A DNA stretch of 64,000 nt from CAVXNP01 sp963763305. GTDB lineage: Bacteria > Pseudomonadota > Gammaproteobacteria > Xanthomonadales > Rhodanobacteraceae. A model generated the notes under the pieces. The model saw only the letters and a list, made by a program, of their open reading frames with translations. It was not told the DNA's origin and searched no databases. The stretch is taken from contig CAVXNP010000001.1 of assembly GCA_963763305.1 (NCBI GenBank), forward strand, positions 434,001 through 498,000, in the 5' to 3' direction. Position 1 is the stretch's first letter; each line of letters begins with the position of its first letter. Below are positions 36,813 through 46,923 of this stretch, piece by piece. The translations under genes and the position numbers were made by a program.

Positions 36813-37380
36813 GTAGGGTGACTTCAGCCCACCACGCCGACGCAGCGAAGAGCTGGTGGGCTGAAGCCCACCCTACGCGAGCCACGGCGCCAGCGGCAGC
36901 GCGCTGCTTCGACACGGCAGCTCCGCGGGCCGGCGCGTCGAACCCATAGCCCGGCGGTGCATAGACCGTCACACCCCGTAGGGTGGGCTTCAGCCCACCA
37001 CGCCGACGCAGCGAAGAGCTGGTGGGCTGAAGCCCACCCTACGCGAGCCACGGCGCCCGACGCCGCGCGTCGCAGTGCGATAGGTCAGCTCCGCGGGCCG
37101 GCGCATCCAACCCACAGCCCGGCGGTGCATAGACCGTCACGCCCCGTAGGGTGGGCTTCAGCCCACCACGCCGACGCAGCGAAGAGCTGGTGGGCTGAAG
37201 CCCACCCTACGCGAGCCACGGCGCCAGCGGCAGCGCCCTGCTTCGACACGGCAGCTCCGCGGGCCGGCGCGTCGAACCCATAGCCCCGCACTGCGCAGAC
37301 CGTCACGCCCCGTAGGGTGGGCTTCGGCCCACCACGCCGACGCAGCGAAAAACTGGTGGGCTGAAGCCCACCCTACGCGA
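36813..37380. repeat. tandem array of four GTAG-REP pairs, about 166-base period
   Basis: Units start at 36813, 36978, 37146 and 37312. Each has the palindrome pair separated by ACGCCGACGCAGCGAAGAGCT and followed by a shared linker (GCGAGCCACGGCGCC, CAGCTCCGCGGGCCGGCGC, ATAGACCGTCAC). The first unit has lost two bases of its head palindrome and the fourth carries TTCGGCCC for TTCAGCCC. The array fills the space between the his operon regulator and lpxK; no gene was found in it. Confidence 0.92.
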
Positions 37381-37452
37381 GCCACGGGATCCGACGTAAC
37401 ACGTCGAGCCGGTCGTCGGGCCATTGAGCGGCTCGTACGACTTGAGGGATCG

Positions 37453-38448
37453 CTACGATGCGGCGGTGGGGGTGTGCAGGCGTTCGAGCGTGTGCACGAG
37501 TGCGTCGCGGAATTCGTCGGGTAGCCCGGCGCGTACCGGGACGCGCCACCAGTGTTCGCGGGCAAAGTCGTGCACCTTGATGGCGTCCTTGTCGGTCATC
37601 AGTACCGGCAGGTCGTCGTCGAACGCCAGGTCGTCGGCGGTGAACGGATGGTGGTCGGCGAAGGCGTGCTCGATCACCTGCAGGCCGGCGCTTCGGAGGC
37701 TGTCGAAGAAGCGCGCCGGATTTCCGATGGCCGCCACCGCGTGCACGGGTTGGCTGGCGAAGTCGACCACCGGTTGTGCATCACCGCCTTGCAGTGGAAG
37801 GGCTTCACCGCCAAGCAGTTGCATCGCGTATTCGTTGGCCGCGGGCAGGCCGCCGTTGCAGATGCGGAAATCCACGTCGTCCAGCCGACTCATCGGTTCA
37901 CGCAGCGGGCCGGCGGGCAACAGATGGCCGTTGCCGAAGCGGCGTTCGCCGTCGATCACACAGATCTCGATATCCCTCCCCAGCCGGTAATGCTGCAGGC
38001 CGTCATCGGCCACCACCACGTTACAACCGGCATCGACCAGCAGGCGCGCCGCCGCCGGGCGATCGCGGCCGACCGCCACCGGTATACCGTAGCCGTGGAT
38101 CAGGCAGGGCTCGTCGCCCACCTCGGCCGGCGTGTTGCCCGTACTCAGCAACAGCGGTTCGCGCTGACGGCCCCCATAGCCACGGCTGACCACCCCGGGA
38201 TGGAAGCCGCGTTCGCGCAGCGCGCGCACCACCGCCAGGGTCAGCGGGGTCTTGCCGGTGCCGCCGGCAGTGATGTTGCCGATCACTACCACCGGCACCG
38301 GCAGCTGTTGCACGGTCAGCACGCCGCGCCGGTACAAGGCGCGGCGCAGCGTGGTGACGCCACGATAAAGTCCGGTCAGCGGCCAGCACCACCAGGGCAC
38401 GCGGCCACCGTCGTACCAGGCCGAGACCAGGATGTCGGCGAGTGCCAT
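37453..38448 (-). CDS. lpxK: tetraacyldisaccharide 4'-kinase
   Basis: 331 residues from 38448 (MALADILVSAWYDGGRVPWW). Phosphorylates the 4' position of the lipid A precursor on the inner face of the inner membrane. N-terminal hydrophobic region, P-loop GNITAGGTGKTP at about 53-64, VVSRGYGGR, DDGLQHYRLGRDIEICVID, LPAGPLREP. Start lies 7 bases after the msbA stop; last gene of the comEC-exbB-exbD-msbA-lpxK operon. Confidence 0.96.
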   Translation of the reverse strand: MALADILVSAWYDGGRVPWWCWPLTGLYRGVTTLRRALYRRGVLTVQQLPVPVVVIGNITAGGTGKTPLTLAVVRALRERGFHPGVVSRGYGGRQREPLLLSTGNTPAEVGDEPCLIHGYGIPVAVGRDRPAAARLLVDAGCNVVVADDGLQHYRLGRDIEICVIDGERRFGNGHLLPAGPLREPMSRLDDVDFRICNGGLPAANEYAMQLLGGEALPLQGGDAQPVVDFASQPVHAVAAIGNPARFFDSLRSAGLQVIEHAFADHHPFTADDLAFDDDLPVLMTDKDAIKVHDFAREHWWRVPVRAGLPDEFRDALVHTLERLHTPTAAS

Positions 38449-38455
38449 GCCTGCC

Positions 38456-40228
38456 TCAGTCGCCCGGCTGGTCGTGGAACTGCATGCGGTGCAGCGCGGC
38501 GTAGTGGCCGCCCAGCGCCAGCAACTCGGCATGGGTGCCGCGCTCGACGATGCGGCCCTGCTCCATCACCGCGATCTGGTCGGCGCCTTCGATGGTCGAG
38601 AGCCGGTGTGCGATGACCAGCGTGGTGCGGTCGCGCATCAGCTTCTGCAGGGCCTGCTGGATCAGGCGCTCGGACTCGGTGTCCAGCGCGCTGGTGGCCT
38701 CGTCCAGCACCAGGATCGGCGCGTTTTTCAGGATCGCGCGCGCGATCGCCAGGCGCTGGCGCTGGCCGCCGGAGAGCATGTTGCCGCCCTGCCCGATCTG
38801 GCTGTGGATACCGTCGGGCAGGCGCTCGATGAATTCCATCGCGTTGGCCGCTTCCGCCGCGGCGATGATGTCTTCTTCGCTGGCACCGGCCAGTTCGCCG
38901 TAGGCGATGTTCTGCGCCACGGTGCCCTCGAACAGCACCACGCTCTGGCCGACCCAGCCGATCTGCGAACGCAGCGAGGCCAGCGTGTACTCGCGGTAGT
39001 CCTGGCCGTCCAGCACGATCTTGCCGTGGGTCGGCTCGTAGAAACGCGGCAACAGGCCGACCAGGCTGCTCTTGCCGCTGCCGGAGCGGCCGACCAGCGC
39101 GGTGACCGTGCCCGGCAGGCAGTACAGGTCCACGCCGCGCAGGGCCTCGAACTCATTGCCCGGATACACCAGCCGCACGTCCTCGAAGCGCAGGTCGCCC
39201 AGCGAGCGGCCCAGCTGGTGCGCGCCATTGTCCTGTTCTGGTGGCATGTCGATCACCTCGAACAGATCCTCGGCCGCCGACATGCCGCGCTGGATATTCG
39301 CCTGCACGCTGGCCAGGCGCTTCAGCGAGGGCATCATCGCGCCCATGGCGGTGAGCACGGCAATGAATACGCCCGGGGAAATGTGGTCGATGACGCCCGG
39401 GCGTGTGCCCAGGAACACCAGCACTGCAAGCGCCAGCGCCGCCACGGTCTGGATCGCGGTGCTGGACCACGCGCTGGTGGCGGCGATCTTCAGGTTGAGC
39501 CGGCGCGCGCGCTGGGTCACCTCGTCGAAACGCTCGCCCTCGTGCGGCTGGCCGCCGTAGATGCGAACCTCGCGGTGCGCACCGACCGACTCGTCCACCG
39601 TGCCGGTGACCGAGCCCATCATGGACTGGATCCGCCGGCTGATGGTGCGATAGCGGCGGCTGACCACGGTGGCGATTGCCATGATCGCCGGGATCATCAC
39701 CAGCAGCGCCATGGTCAGGTACGCGCTGGTGGAGATCATCACGTAGAACATGCCGATCACGGTGACTCCTTCGGTCACCGTGATCTTCAGCGCATCGGTG
39801 GAGGCCGAAGCCACCTGCTCGCTGGTGTAGGTGATGCGCGACACCTGCTGCCCGGAGGATTCGGCCCCGAAGAAGCTCGCGGGCAACCGCAGGTAGGCGG
39901 CGAACACGTCGTGCTGCATCGCCTGGACCACGTTGCGGCCGATGTAGGCGATGCCGTAGCTGCTGACGAAGGTACCGATACCGCGAATGGTGAATATCGC
40001 CAGGATCCAGATCGGCATCCAGAAGATCAGGAACGGATCCTTGTTGGCGAACAGCTGGTCGAACATCGGCTGCAGCAGCTTGGTGAACAGCGCCAGCGCA
40101 CCGCCGTCGGCCGCCATGCCCAACAGGGCGACCAGCCCCACCACCCAGTAGCGGCGGGTATAGCCGAGCAGCCGCGCGTAGACCCGGCGGGTTTGGGCGT
40201 CCCAGATACCCGGCTTGGCTGAACTCAC
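38456..40228 (-). CDS. msbA: lipid A export ATP-binding/permease protein MsbA
   Basis: 590 residues: six-helix ABC exporter domain to about 330 and a nucleotide-binding domain with Walker A GRSGSGKSS, Q-loop region IGWVGQSVVLFEGTV, signature LSGGQRQRLAIARA, Walker B ILVLDEATSALD, and H-loop VIAHRLST. Homodimer flips lipid A-core across the inner membrane. Overlaps the exbD stop by 4 bases. Confidence 0.96.
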   Translation of the reverse strand: MSSAKPGIWDAQTRRVYARLLGYTRRYWVVGLVALLGMAADGGALALFTKLLQPMFDQLFANKDPFLIFWMPIWILAIFTIRGIGTFVSSYGIAYIGRNVVQAMQHDVFAAYLRLPASFFGAESSGQQVSRITYTSEQVASASTDALKITVTEGVTVIGMFYVMISTSAYLTMALLVMIPAIMAIATVVSRRYRTISRRIQSMMGSVTGTVDESVGAHREVRIYGGQPHEGERFDEVTQRARRLNLKIAATSAWSSTAIQTVAALALAVLVFLGTRPGVIDHISPGVFIAVLTAMGAMMPSLKRLASVQANIQRGMSAAEDLFEVIDMPPEQDNGAHQLGRSLGDLRFEDVRLVYPGNEFEALRGVDLYCLPGTVTALVGRSGSGKSSLVGLLPRFYEPTHGKIVLDGQDYREYTLASLRSQIGWVGQSVVLFEGTVAQNIAYGELAGASEEDIIAAAEAANAMEFIERLPDGIHSQIGQGGNMLSGGQRQRLAIARAILKNAPILVLDEATSALDTESERLIQQALQKLMRDRTTLVIAHRLSTIEGADQIAVMEQGRIVERGTHAELLALGGHYAALHRMQFHDQPGD

Positions 40229-40656
40229 TGCGCCGCGTCCGGGCGCACCGGCGTGGTGGCGATCGACAGCCGGGTGAAGCCGAGCTGGCCCAGCGCGTCC
40301 ATCGCGGTGACCACGTACTGGTGCGGGGTCATCGCGTCGGCTCGGATCATCACGGTGCGGTCGCGGTCGTTGCCGGCGACGCGGGTGATGGTCTGCTTGA
40401 GCGCGTCGATGCCCGCACCCATCACCTCGTCGCTGCCGACGAAGTAGCGGCCGTCCTTGTCGATCATCACCGTGACCGGGGCCTGCTGCACGTCCTGGTC
40501 CTGGGTGCTGGCCTTGGGCAGGGTCACCTGCATGCGCGAGTGCTGCACGAAGGTGGTGGTCAACACGAAGAACATCAGCAGGGTCAGCAGTACGTCGATC
40601 AACGGAATCACGTTGATCTCGAACTCGTCCCTTCGGCGGTCGTTGCCGATGCGCAT
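40225..40656 (-). CDS. exbD: ExbD/TolR family biopolymer transport protein
   Basis: 143 residues. One N-terminal membrane helix with the protonatable Asp in INVIPLIDVLLTLLMFFVLT, then a periplasmic domain (APVTVMIDKDGRYFVG, IRADAMTPHQYVVTAMDALG). Forms a proton channel with the adjacent ExbB-like protein. Its fixed position before msbA-lpxK is typical of Xanthomonadales and several other lineages; the energised partner is not in the window. Confidence 0.92.
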   Translation of the reverse strand: MRIGNDRRRDEFEINVIPLIDVLLTLLMFFVLTTTFVQHSRMQVTLPKASTQDQDVQQAPVTVMIDKDGRYFVGSDEVMGAGIDALKQTITRVAGNDRDRTVMIRADAMTPHQYVVTAMDALGQLGFTRLSIATTPVRPDAAQ

Positions 40657-40661
40657 GGCGG

Positions 40662-41327
40662 TCAGCTCGCGCTGGGGTGGGTGGCCGTTGCGGTACGGCG
40701 CGTGCGCGGGGCCGACGGCGCGGTGGCCGGCAACGTCAGGTCGTCCAGCAGCGCGGTAGCCTGCTTTTCCATGTCAACGCAGTAGCCGGCAATGCGCGAA
40801 CGGAAATAGCGGTGCAGCACGTAAGCCGGGATCGCTACGGTCAGGCCACTGGCGGTGCACACCAGCGCCTCGCCGATACCGCCGGCCATCTTGGTCGGGT
40901 CGGCCATGCCACCGGCCATCACCTGCATGAACATCCGGATAAGGCCGATCACCGTACCGAACAGGCCCAGCAGCGGGCCGATCAGGGCGATCGTACCGAG
41001 GGTGCTCATGTAGCGCTCCAGCCGATGCACCACGTGACGACCGGTGTCCTCGATGCGCTCCTTGATCAACTCGCGCGGCCGGTTGCGCACGGCCACCGCC
41101 GAGGCCAGCAACTCGCCCAGCGGCGAGCCCTTGGCCAGGGCATCCAGATGCGCCGGGTCGAGCTGGCCGGAGGCGGCCCACTTGCGCACCTCGTCGCCCA
41201 GGCCCGGGGGCAGCACGTGGGAACGACGCAGCGTCCAGCAGCGCTCCAGGACGATCGCCAGGGCAACCGCCGAACAAATGAGGATAGGCACCATCGCCCA
41301 TCCGCCAGCCATCAGGATCTCAAGCAC
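40662..41327 (-). CDS. exbB: MotA/TolQ/ExbB family proton channel protein
   Basis: 221 residues. N-terminal helix (MVPILICSAVALAIVLER), large cytoplasmic loop, and the paired helices containing LGTIALIGPLLGLFGTVIGL and EALVCTASGLTVAIPAYVLH, the conserved channel motifs. Five bases upstream of exbD. Probable energiser together with ExbD. Confidence 0.93.
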   Translation of the reverse strand: MLEILMAGGWAMVPILICSAVALAIVLERCWTLRRSHVLPPGLGDEVRKWAASGQLDPAHLDALAKGSPLGELLASAVAVRNRPRELIKERIEDTGRHVVHRLERYMSTLGTIALIGPLLGLFGTVIGLIRMFMQVMAGGMADPTKMAGGIGEALVCTASGLTVAIPAYVLHRYFRSRIAGYCVDMEKQATALLDDLTLPATAPSAPRTRRTATATHPSAS

Positions 41328-41426
41328 GCTGCGCTCCTGCTCTCCGCAACATCAGGTGGGCTGGCATCATAGCAGTCCGCCCGACTGGTTCCGCGGCGCA
41401 GGTGGCAGTTCGCAAACGGCCCCAAG

Positions 41427-43736
41427 TCATTCGCGCCAGTAGCGCGGATGCCATTGTCGCCAGGTCGTGCGGACCCTGCCCGATCTTGCGCGTGCGGTGT
41501 CCAGTTCGATCGCGCCGCGATCGGCGGTGTTGAGCAGCGGCACACCGGCGTCGCGGTAGCGCGCCACCACATCCGGGTGCGGGTGGCCAAAGCGGCTGCG
41601 CCAGCCGGCCGAAACCAGCCCCAGCACCGGATGCAGCGCCCGGATGAAGGGCTCGCTGGAGGAGCTGTGGCTGCCGTGATGGGGCACCACCAGCACCAGC
41701 TGCGGCCCGGGTCCAAGCGCCGCGGCCACAGCCGGCTCGACGCGCTGGCTGATATCGCCGCTCAGCAGCAGCCGACCGCCCGGCCCGCTGACCAGCAGCA
41801 CGCAGGAACGATCGTTGCCCTTGGCGGGCATGCTGGCCGCGTTCGGCCAAAGCACCTTGAAATCGACCCCGTCCCAGCGCCACGCCTGACCGGCCAGGCA
41901 CTGCGCCATCGGCAGGTGCATGCGGCCCGGTTCGCCAGCCAGGCGCCGGCCATCGGGAAAGGCACCGGCGACGGCCCGCGCACCGCCGGCGTGGTCGTTG
42001 TCGGCATGGCTGATCATCAGCAGGTCCAGCCGGCGGATACCCAACGCATGCAGCGATGGCACCACCGCGGCCTCGCCCAGGTTGTAGCCGGACGGATACG
42101 CCGCGCCGGTGTCGTAGACCATCGCGTGATGGGCGGTACGCACCACCAGCGCCAGCCCCTGCCCCACGTCCAGCACCCAGGCGCGATAGCTGCCGACGGC
42201 CATCGGCCGGAAGGTGGGAAACAGCAACGGCAGGAACAGCACCAGGCCCAGGCCGCGCAGCGGCAGCCCGCGCGGCGCGAACAGCCACAATGCCCCGACC
42301 GTGGCCAGCACCAACGCCCACGGCTGCACCGCCGGCAGGTAGCCGTGCGCCCCCGGCCAGTCGGCGGTGCGCTCGAGCAACCACCATTGCGCGTGGGCGA
42401 CGTGGCCGGCCAGCCGCAATACCGGGCCGGCCGCCCACGGGCACGGCAACAGCAGCATCCCCAGCAAGGTGCACGGCACGATCACCAGGCTCACCAGCGG
42501 CACCGCCACCAGGTTCGACACCGCCCCGACCAGTGACGCCTCGCCAAAGAACCACAGGGTCAGCGGCAGCAGCGATACGGTCATCACCGCCTGCGCCGCG
42601 GTGAGTTCGTGCACGAAGCCCCGCAGGCCGCGCGGGCGCAGACTCAGGCACAGCATCAGGAAGGCCACGGCCACGAAGGACAGCCAGAAGCCCGCCGACA
42701 ATACGGACAGCGGATCGACCAGCAGAATGGCCAGCATCGCCAGCGCCAGGGTCTGCCCGCCGCCAATGGAACGACGACTGCACCGCGCCAGCGCCACCAC
42801 CGCGATCATCAGCAGCGTACGCACAGTGGGCAGGCCGAAACCGGCCAGCGCCCCGTACACCAGTGCCACCGCCAGCGCGGCCATGGCTTGCACCGGCAGT
42901 CGCGGCCAGCGCAAGGCCAGCCGCGGCCACAGCCAGTAGAGCAACCGCACCAGGGCGACCCCGAACACCGCGGCCACGCCGATGTGGAAGCCTGAGATCG
43001 CCAACAGGTGCGACACGCCATTGGCGCGCGCCACCTTCCAGTCGTGCTGGCTCAGCCCGCGCGTGTCGCCCACCGCCAGGGCGCGCAACAACGCGGCATC
43101 GTGCGGGTTGGCCACCTGTGCGGCAATACGCCGGGCGATCGCGTCGCGCCACCGATCGAGGCACGGGCCGCCGGCCGCGAGCATGCGGTTGGGTCCCTCC
43201 TTGCGCACGTAGCCGTGGGCCGCGATGCGCCGCTCCAGCGCGGAGCGCTCGCTGTCCGTGCCGCCGGGATTGGCCAGTCCACGCGGCCGCTTCAGGCGCA
43301 CCCGCAATTGCCAGCGCGAGCACGGCGGCAGAGGCGGCGGGTGGGTGTACCAGGACAACTGCACCCGTCCATGCAGCGCCTGCGGGGCGCCATCCAGCGT
43401 GGCGTGGTCCACTGTGAACGCGAACCGGGCAGCGTCCGCATCGTGCTCCGGCAAACGGCTGACCGCACCGGTGACCACGAAGTCGCGACCTTCCAGTGGG
43501 CGCGGCAGCCGCAGGTCCATCGCCAGCGCACCGCGCCACATCGCCCAGCCGATCCCCAGCAGCAGCCAGGCCAGCAGGCGCGCTCGCGGCCAGCGCCACA
43601 TCGCGGCAAGCGCCAGCAACACTACGGCGATGCTGCAGCCGACGGGTGGCAGGCGTGGCAACCACTGCACGGCCAGCACACCCAGCAGCAGCGCCAGCCC
43701 CGACCCCATCGCCCCCGGCCTCCGTGCCGCCCGCAT
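41427..43736 (-). CDS. comEC: competence protein ComEC/Rec2 (DNA uptake channel)
   Basis: 769 residues. N-terminal membrane/OB region (GRDFVVTGAVSRLPEHDADA), the Competence-domain multi-helix core (SHLLAISGFHIGVAAVFGVA, the conserved HLLAISG motif) and a C-terminal metallo-beta-lactamase-like domain (WVLDVGQGLALVV, ISHADNDHAGGARAV, VVPHHGSHSSSS). It transports single-stranded DNA across the inner membrane during natural transformation. First gene of the operon with exbB; start could also be the ATG at 43709. Confidence 0.95.
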   Translation of the reverse strand: MRAARRPGAMGSGLALLLGVLAVQWLPRLPPVGCSIAVVLLALAAMWRWPRARLLAWLLLGIGWAMWRGALAMDLRLPRPLEGRDFVVTGAVSRLPEHDADAARFAFTVDHATLDGAPQALHGRVQLSWYTHPPPLPPCSRWQLRVRLKRPRGLANPGGTDSERSALERRIAAHGYVRKEGPNRMLAAGGPCLDRWRDAIARRIAAQVANPHDAALLRALAVGDTRGLSQHDWKVARANGVSHLLAISGFHIGVAAVFGVALVRLLYWLWPRLALRWPRLPVQAMAALAVALVYGALAGFGLPTVRTLLMIAVVALARCSRRSIGGGQTLALAMLAILLVDPLSVLSAGFWLSFVAVAFLMLCLSLRPRGLRGFVHELTAAQAVMTVSLLPLTLWFFGEASLVGAVSNLVAVPLVSLVIVPCTLLGMLLLPCPWAAGPVLRLAGHVAHAQWWLLERTADWPGAHGYLPAVQPWALVLATVGALWLFAPRGLPLRGLGLVLFLPLLFPTFRPMAVGSYRAWVLDVGQGLALVVRTAHHAMVYDTGAAYPSGYNLGEAAVVPSLHALGIRRLDLLMISHADNDHAGGARAVAGAFPDGRRLAGEPGRMHLPMAQCLAGQAWRWDGVDFKVLWPNAASMPAKGNDRSCVLLVSGPGGRLLLSGDISQRVEPAVAAALGPGPQLVLVVPHHGSHSSSSEPFIRALHPVLGLVSAGWRSRFGHPHPDVVARYRDAGVPLLNTADRGAIELDTARARSGRVRTTWRQWHPRYWRE

Positions 43737-43858
43737 CGCCCCTCCCGTCCGTGTCCGCTCAGGCTAGCCGGGAGGACGGGTTCGTGGTGACCGTATGGCG
43801 GCCGAATGCGTGTAGGTATCGGCCGTCGCGGAGGCATGCGAACCGCGTCAAGACGCGC

Positions 43859-44409
43859 GTAGGGTGGGCTTCAGCCCACCAGCTTTTCCGCCCTCGATGC
43901 GCGGTGGGCCTCGGCCCACCCGCTTTTCCGCCTGGTCGGCCGGATGGCCAGGGCCCAGCGGCGTTTCCGCTCTGTTGGCTTGGTGGGCTGAAGCCCACCC
44001 TACGGGCCTTGGGGAAGGCGCGGTGAGGAAGGGTTTGAGGTGACCAGGTGGCGGCCGGATGCAAGTAAGTATCGGCCGTCGCGGATGCGTGCGGCGAAAC
44101 GCCTCGAGGCTCGCGTAGGGTGGGCTTCAGCCCACCAGCTTTTCCGCTTTATGGCTGCCACGGCATTTCCGCCTTGTTGCCTTGGTGGGCTGAAGCCCAC
44201 CCTACGGGCCTTGGGAAGGTGCGGCGAGGGCGGGTTTGAGGTGACCCGGCGGCGGCCGGATGCAAGTAGGTATCGGCCGTCGCGGAGGCATGCGGCGAAA
44301 CGCCTCGAGGCTCGCGTAGGGTGGGCTTCAGCCCACCAGCTTTTCCGCTTTATGGCTGATCCCACGGCATTTCCGCCTTGTTGGCTTGGTGGGCTGAAGC
44401 CCACCCTAC
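43859..44409. repeat. tandem array of GTAG-REP pairs between comEC and lolD
   Basis: Units begin at 43859, 44115 and 44316. Linkers share CGGCCGTCGCGGAGGCATGCG, CGGATGCAAGTA and ACGCCTCGAGGCTCGC. The first unit has an internal degenerate repeat (GTGGGCCTCGGCCCACC). Spacing is 256 then 201 bases, less regular than the other arrays. The final unit's TAG is the stop codon of lolD. No gene seen. Confidence 0.9.
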
Positions 44410-45110
44410 TCCACCAGGGCGCGCGGGCGCTCCTGAAGGACGCCGTTGTGCAGCTCCAGGGTGCGGTCCATCTTGGCGGCCAGGCGATGGTCGTGGGTGA
44501 CCAGGATGAAGCTGGTGCCGACCTCGCGGTTGAGTTCCAGCATCAGGTCGTAGACCTGCGCGGCATTGCCCTCGTCCAGGTTGCCGGTGGGCTCGTCGCC
44601 AAGCACGCAGGCCGGCCGCGTGACCAGTGCACGGGCTACCGCACAACGTTGCCGCTCGCCACCGGACAATTCCGCCGGCTTGTGGTGGGTGCGCTGGCCC
44701 AACCCGACGCGCTCCAGCAATGCGGTCGCCTGGCGCTGCGCCTCGGCGATGGCGGTGCCGCGGATCAGCAGCGGCATGCACACGTTCTCCAGCGCGGTGA
44801 ACTCCGGCAGCAGGTGATGGAACTGGTAGATGAAGCCGAGCGAGCGGTTGCGCACGCGGCCGCGCTCGGCGTCGGACAGCTTCGACAGGATCCGCCCTTC
44901 CACCTCCACCTCGCCGGCGGTGAGCGTGTCCAGACCGCCGATGATGTGCAGCAAGGTGCTCTTGCCGGAGCCGGACGCGCCGACGATGGCCAGGGTCTGC
45001 CCGCGGCGCAGGGTGAAGTCCACGTCGGCAAGCACCTCGGTGCGCAGGCCGCCCTCGTCGTAGGTCTTGGCGATGTGGCTGGCGCGCAGCACGGTGTCGT
45101 TGGAGGTCAT
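44406..45110 (-). CDS. lolD: lipoprotein-releasing ABC transporter ATP-binding protein
   Basis: 234 residues from 45110 (MTSNDTVLRASHIAKTYDEG); the ATG at 45122 would add four residues. Walker A GASGSGKST, LSGGERQRCAVARAL signature, Walker B VLGDEPTGNLD, and VTHDHRL. Powers release of outer-membrane lipoproteins to LolA. The stop TAG (44408-44406) lies in the GTAG head of a REP unit, so the coding end and the repeat coincide. Confidence 0.94.
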   Translation of the reverse strand: MTSNDTVLRASHIAKTYDEGGLRTEVLADVDFTLRRGQTLAIVGASGSGKSTLLHIIGGLDTLTAGEVEVEGRILSKLSDAERGRVRNRSLGFIYQFHHLLPEFTALENVCMPLLIRGTAIAEAQRQATALLERVGLGQRTHHKPAELSGGERQRCAVARALVTRPACVLGDEPTGNLDEGNAAQVYDLMLELNREVGTSFILVTHDHRLAAKMDRTLELHNGVLQERPRALVE

Positions 45111-45114
45111 CGGC

Positions 45115-46360
45115 TTACTCATAACGCAGCGCCTGGGCCGGCTGCGTACGCGACGCGCGCCAGGCGGGATAAAGGGTGGCCAGCAGCGAGAAGGCGAAGG
45201 TGAGCGCGGCCACCCAGGCGACGTCGCTCGGCGACCAGCTTGCTGGGCAGTTCGCTGATGTAATAGACATCCGGCGAGAGGAAGGTGACCCCGGTCAGGT
45301 GCTCGATCCACTTCACGATCACCGGCAGCTTCCACGACAGCAGCGAGCCCAGGCCCACGCCGAAGCCGATGCCGACGATGCCCACCAGCACGCCCTGCAC
45401 CATGAACATGCCCATGATGCTGCGCGGGGTGGAGCCGAGCGTGCGCAGGATCGCGATGTCCGCCTGCTTGTCGGTGACCAGCATCATCAACATCGAGATC
45501 AGGTTGATCACCGCGACCAGGATGATCAGCGACAGGATGATGCCCATGACCTTCTTCTCCATCGAGATGGCCGAGAAGAAGTTCGCGTGGCTGTCCATCC
45601 AGGTTTCGACCGTATAGACCTGCCCCAGTTGTTGCGCCAGCTCGCGCGCCACCGGCCGCGCGTTGAACATGTCGTCCAGGCGCAGACGGATGCCGGTCGG
45701 TCCTCCCAGGCCGTTGAGCTTTTCCGCGTCGCCCATGTTGACCAGGGCCAGGCCGGAGTCGAACTCCTGCATGCCCAGCTCGAAGATGCCGACCACATGG
45801 AACGCACGCAGGCTGGGCACGCTGCCCATGGGTGTGGCACGGAACTTCGGCACCGCCATGATCACCCGGTCGCCGACATTGACGCCGAGCATCAAGGCCA
45901 GCTCCTTGCCCAGCACGATATTCCAGCGATCCGGCTGCAGCTCGGCGAGCGAGCCCTCGATCATATGCTGGCCGATGTCCGAGACCCGGGGTTCCTGCGA
46001 TGGCTGGATGCCGCGCACCAGGGCGCCGCTGGGCCGGCGCGCCTGCAGGAACGCCTCCACCTCCACGTACGGCGCGGCCCCCTTCACGTGCGGATTGGCC
46101 TCGGCGATTTTCACCGCCCGCGGCCAGTCCTGCACGCTCTCCCCCGGCAGCCCCGAGACGGTGGCATGCGAGATCGCGCCGAGGATGCGCGAGCGCAGCT
46201 CGTTGTCGAAGCCGTTCATCACCGACATCACCGTGATCAACGCGGTGACGCTGATGGCGATGCACACGATCGATACGGTGGAGATGAAGGAGATGAACCG
46301 GTTGCGTCGCTTGGCGCGGGTGTATCGCAGGCCGATGAAAAGCTCGAGCGGTCGAAACAT
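45115..46360 (-). CDS. lolC: lipoprotein-releasing system permease (LolC/LolE family), frame interrupted once
   Basis: Start 46360 (MFRPLELFIGLRYTRAKRRN). FtsX/MacB-type permease with four membrane helices: FISTVSIVCIAISVTALITV near the N-terminus, then a periplasmic domain, then SMEKKVMGIILSLIILVAVI, TLGSTPRSIMGMFMVQGVLV and a C-terminal helix. An extra G at 45230/45231 (CTCGGCGAC for CTCGCGAC) breaks the frame; the resumed sequence ends YPAWRASRTQPAQALRYE with TAA at 45115. Corrected length 414. Only one permease gene is present, as in LolF-type systems. Confidence 0.92.
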
Positions 46361-46485
46361 GGACAGTTCGCTTGTGGGAGTCGATGGGCCGGTGCCCTGC
46401 GGCATTATCCCGGTAAACAGTGGGACCGTGTGGCTTGCCGAAAAGTGCCTGGTGCCCGTTGCGCGATCTGGCGTGCGCCGCCGGG

Positions 46486-46923
46486 CTAGTGGGGTGCCTC
46501 AGCCGGAGCCGTCGCAGCGCCTGCGGCCAGTCGCATGCGCAGCCGGCGGCGAATGTCCGCCTCGCTGTTGTCCGGCCCCAGCAACAGAGTCTCGCGGCGC
46601 CGACCAAGTGCCAGGTGCAGCAGCACGAACGGACCCAGCACACGCGACGAATGCAGGCTGGCCAGCGTATCGCTGCCATCGTCGTAATGCAGGCTCCAGA
46701 CCCCGTGCTGATCCAGGCCGGCGGCGACCAGGCGCGTACCTGCGCCGCGACGCCTGCTCCACACGAACAGCGCCACCACCGCAAGGCCGAGCATCAGACG
46801 GACCGCCAGGCTTACGCCGCACAGCGCGATCGCCAGCAGCGCGAGCAGCACGATCGCCGCGCGCAAGCGCGCGAACAGCCGCGAGGGCTGGTACTCAAAG
46901 CCGATGGCGGGCGCGGATGTCAT
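46486..46923 (-). CDS. CptA/YgfX family membrane protein
   Basis: 145 residues from 46923. Two close membrane helices (AAIVLLALLAIALCGVSLAV, LMLGLAVVALFVW) followed by a soluble part (AAGLDQHGVWSLHYDDGS, GPFVLLHLALGRRRETLLLG). This matches YgfX, described in E. coli as the membrane protein encoded after sdhE/ygfY and called toxin CptA. Overlaps sdhE by 29 bases, as in E. coli where the pair is cotranscribed. Toxicity here is not implied by sequence. Confidence 0.8.
   Translation of the reverse strand: MTSAPAIGFEYQPSRLFARLRAAIVLLALLAIALCGVSLAVRLMLGLAVVALFVWSRRRGAGTRLVAAGLDQHGVWSLHYDDGSDTLASLHSSRVLGPFVLLHLALGRRRETLLLGPDNSEADIRRRLRMRLAAGAATAPAEAPH

Noticed and set aside
36760..37452. Short frames within the REP array as small proteins
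   Set aside because: They are translations of the palindrome (GWASAHQ-type strings) that recur at every array.
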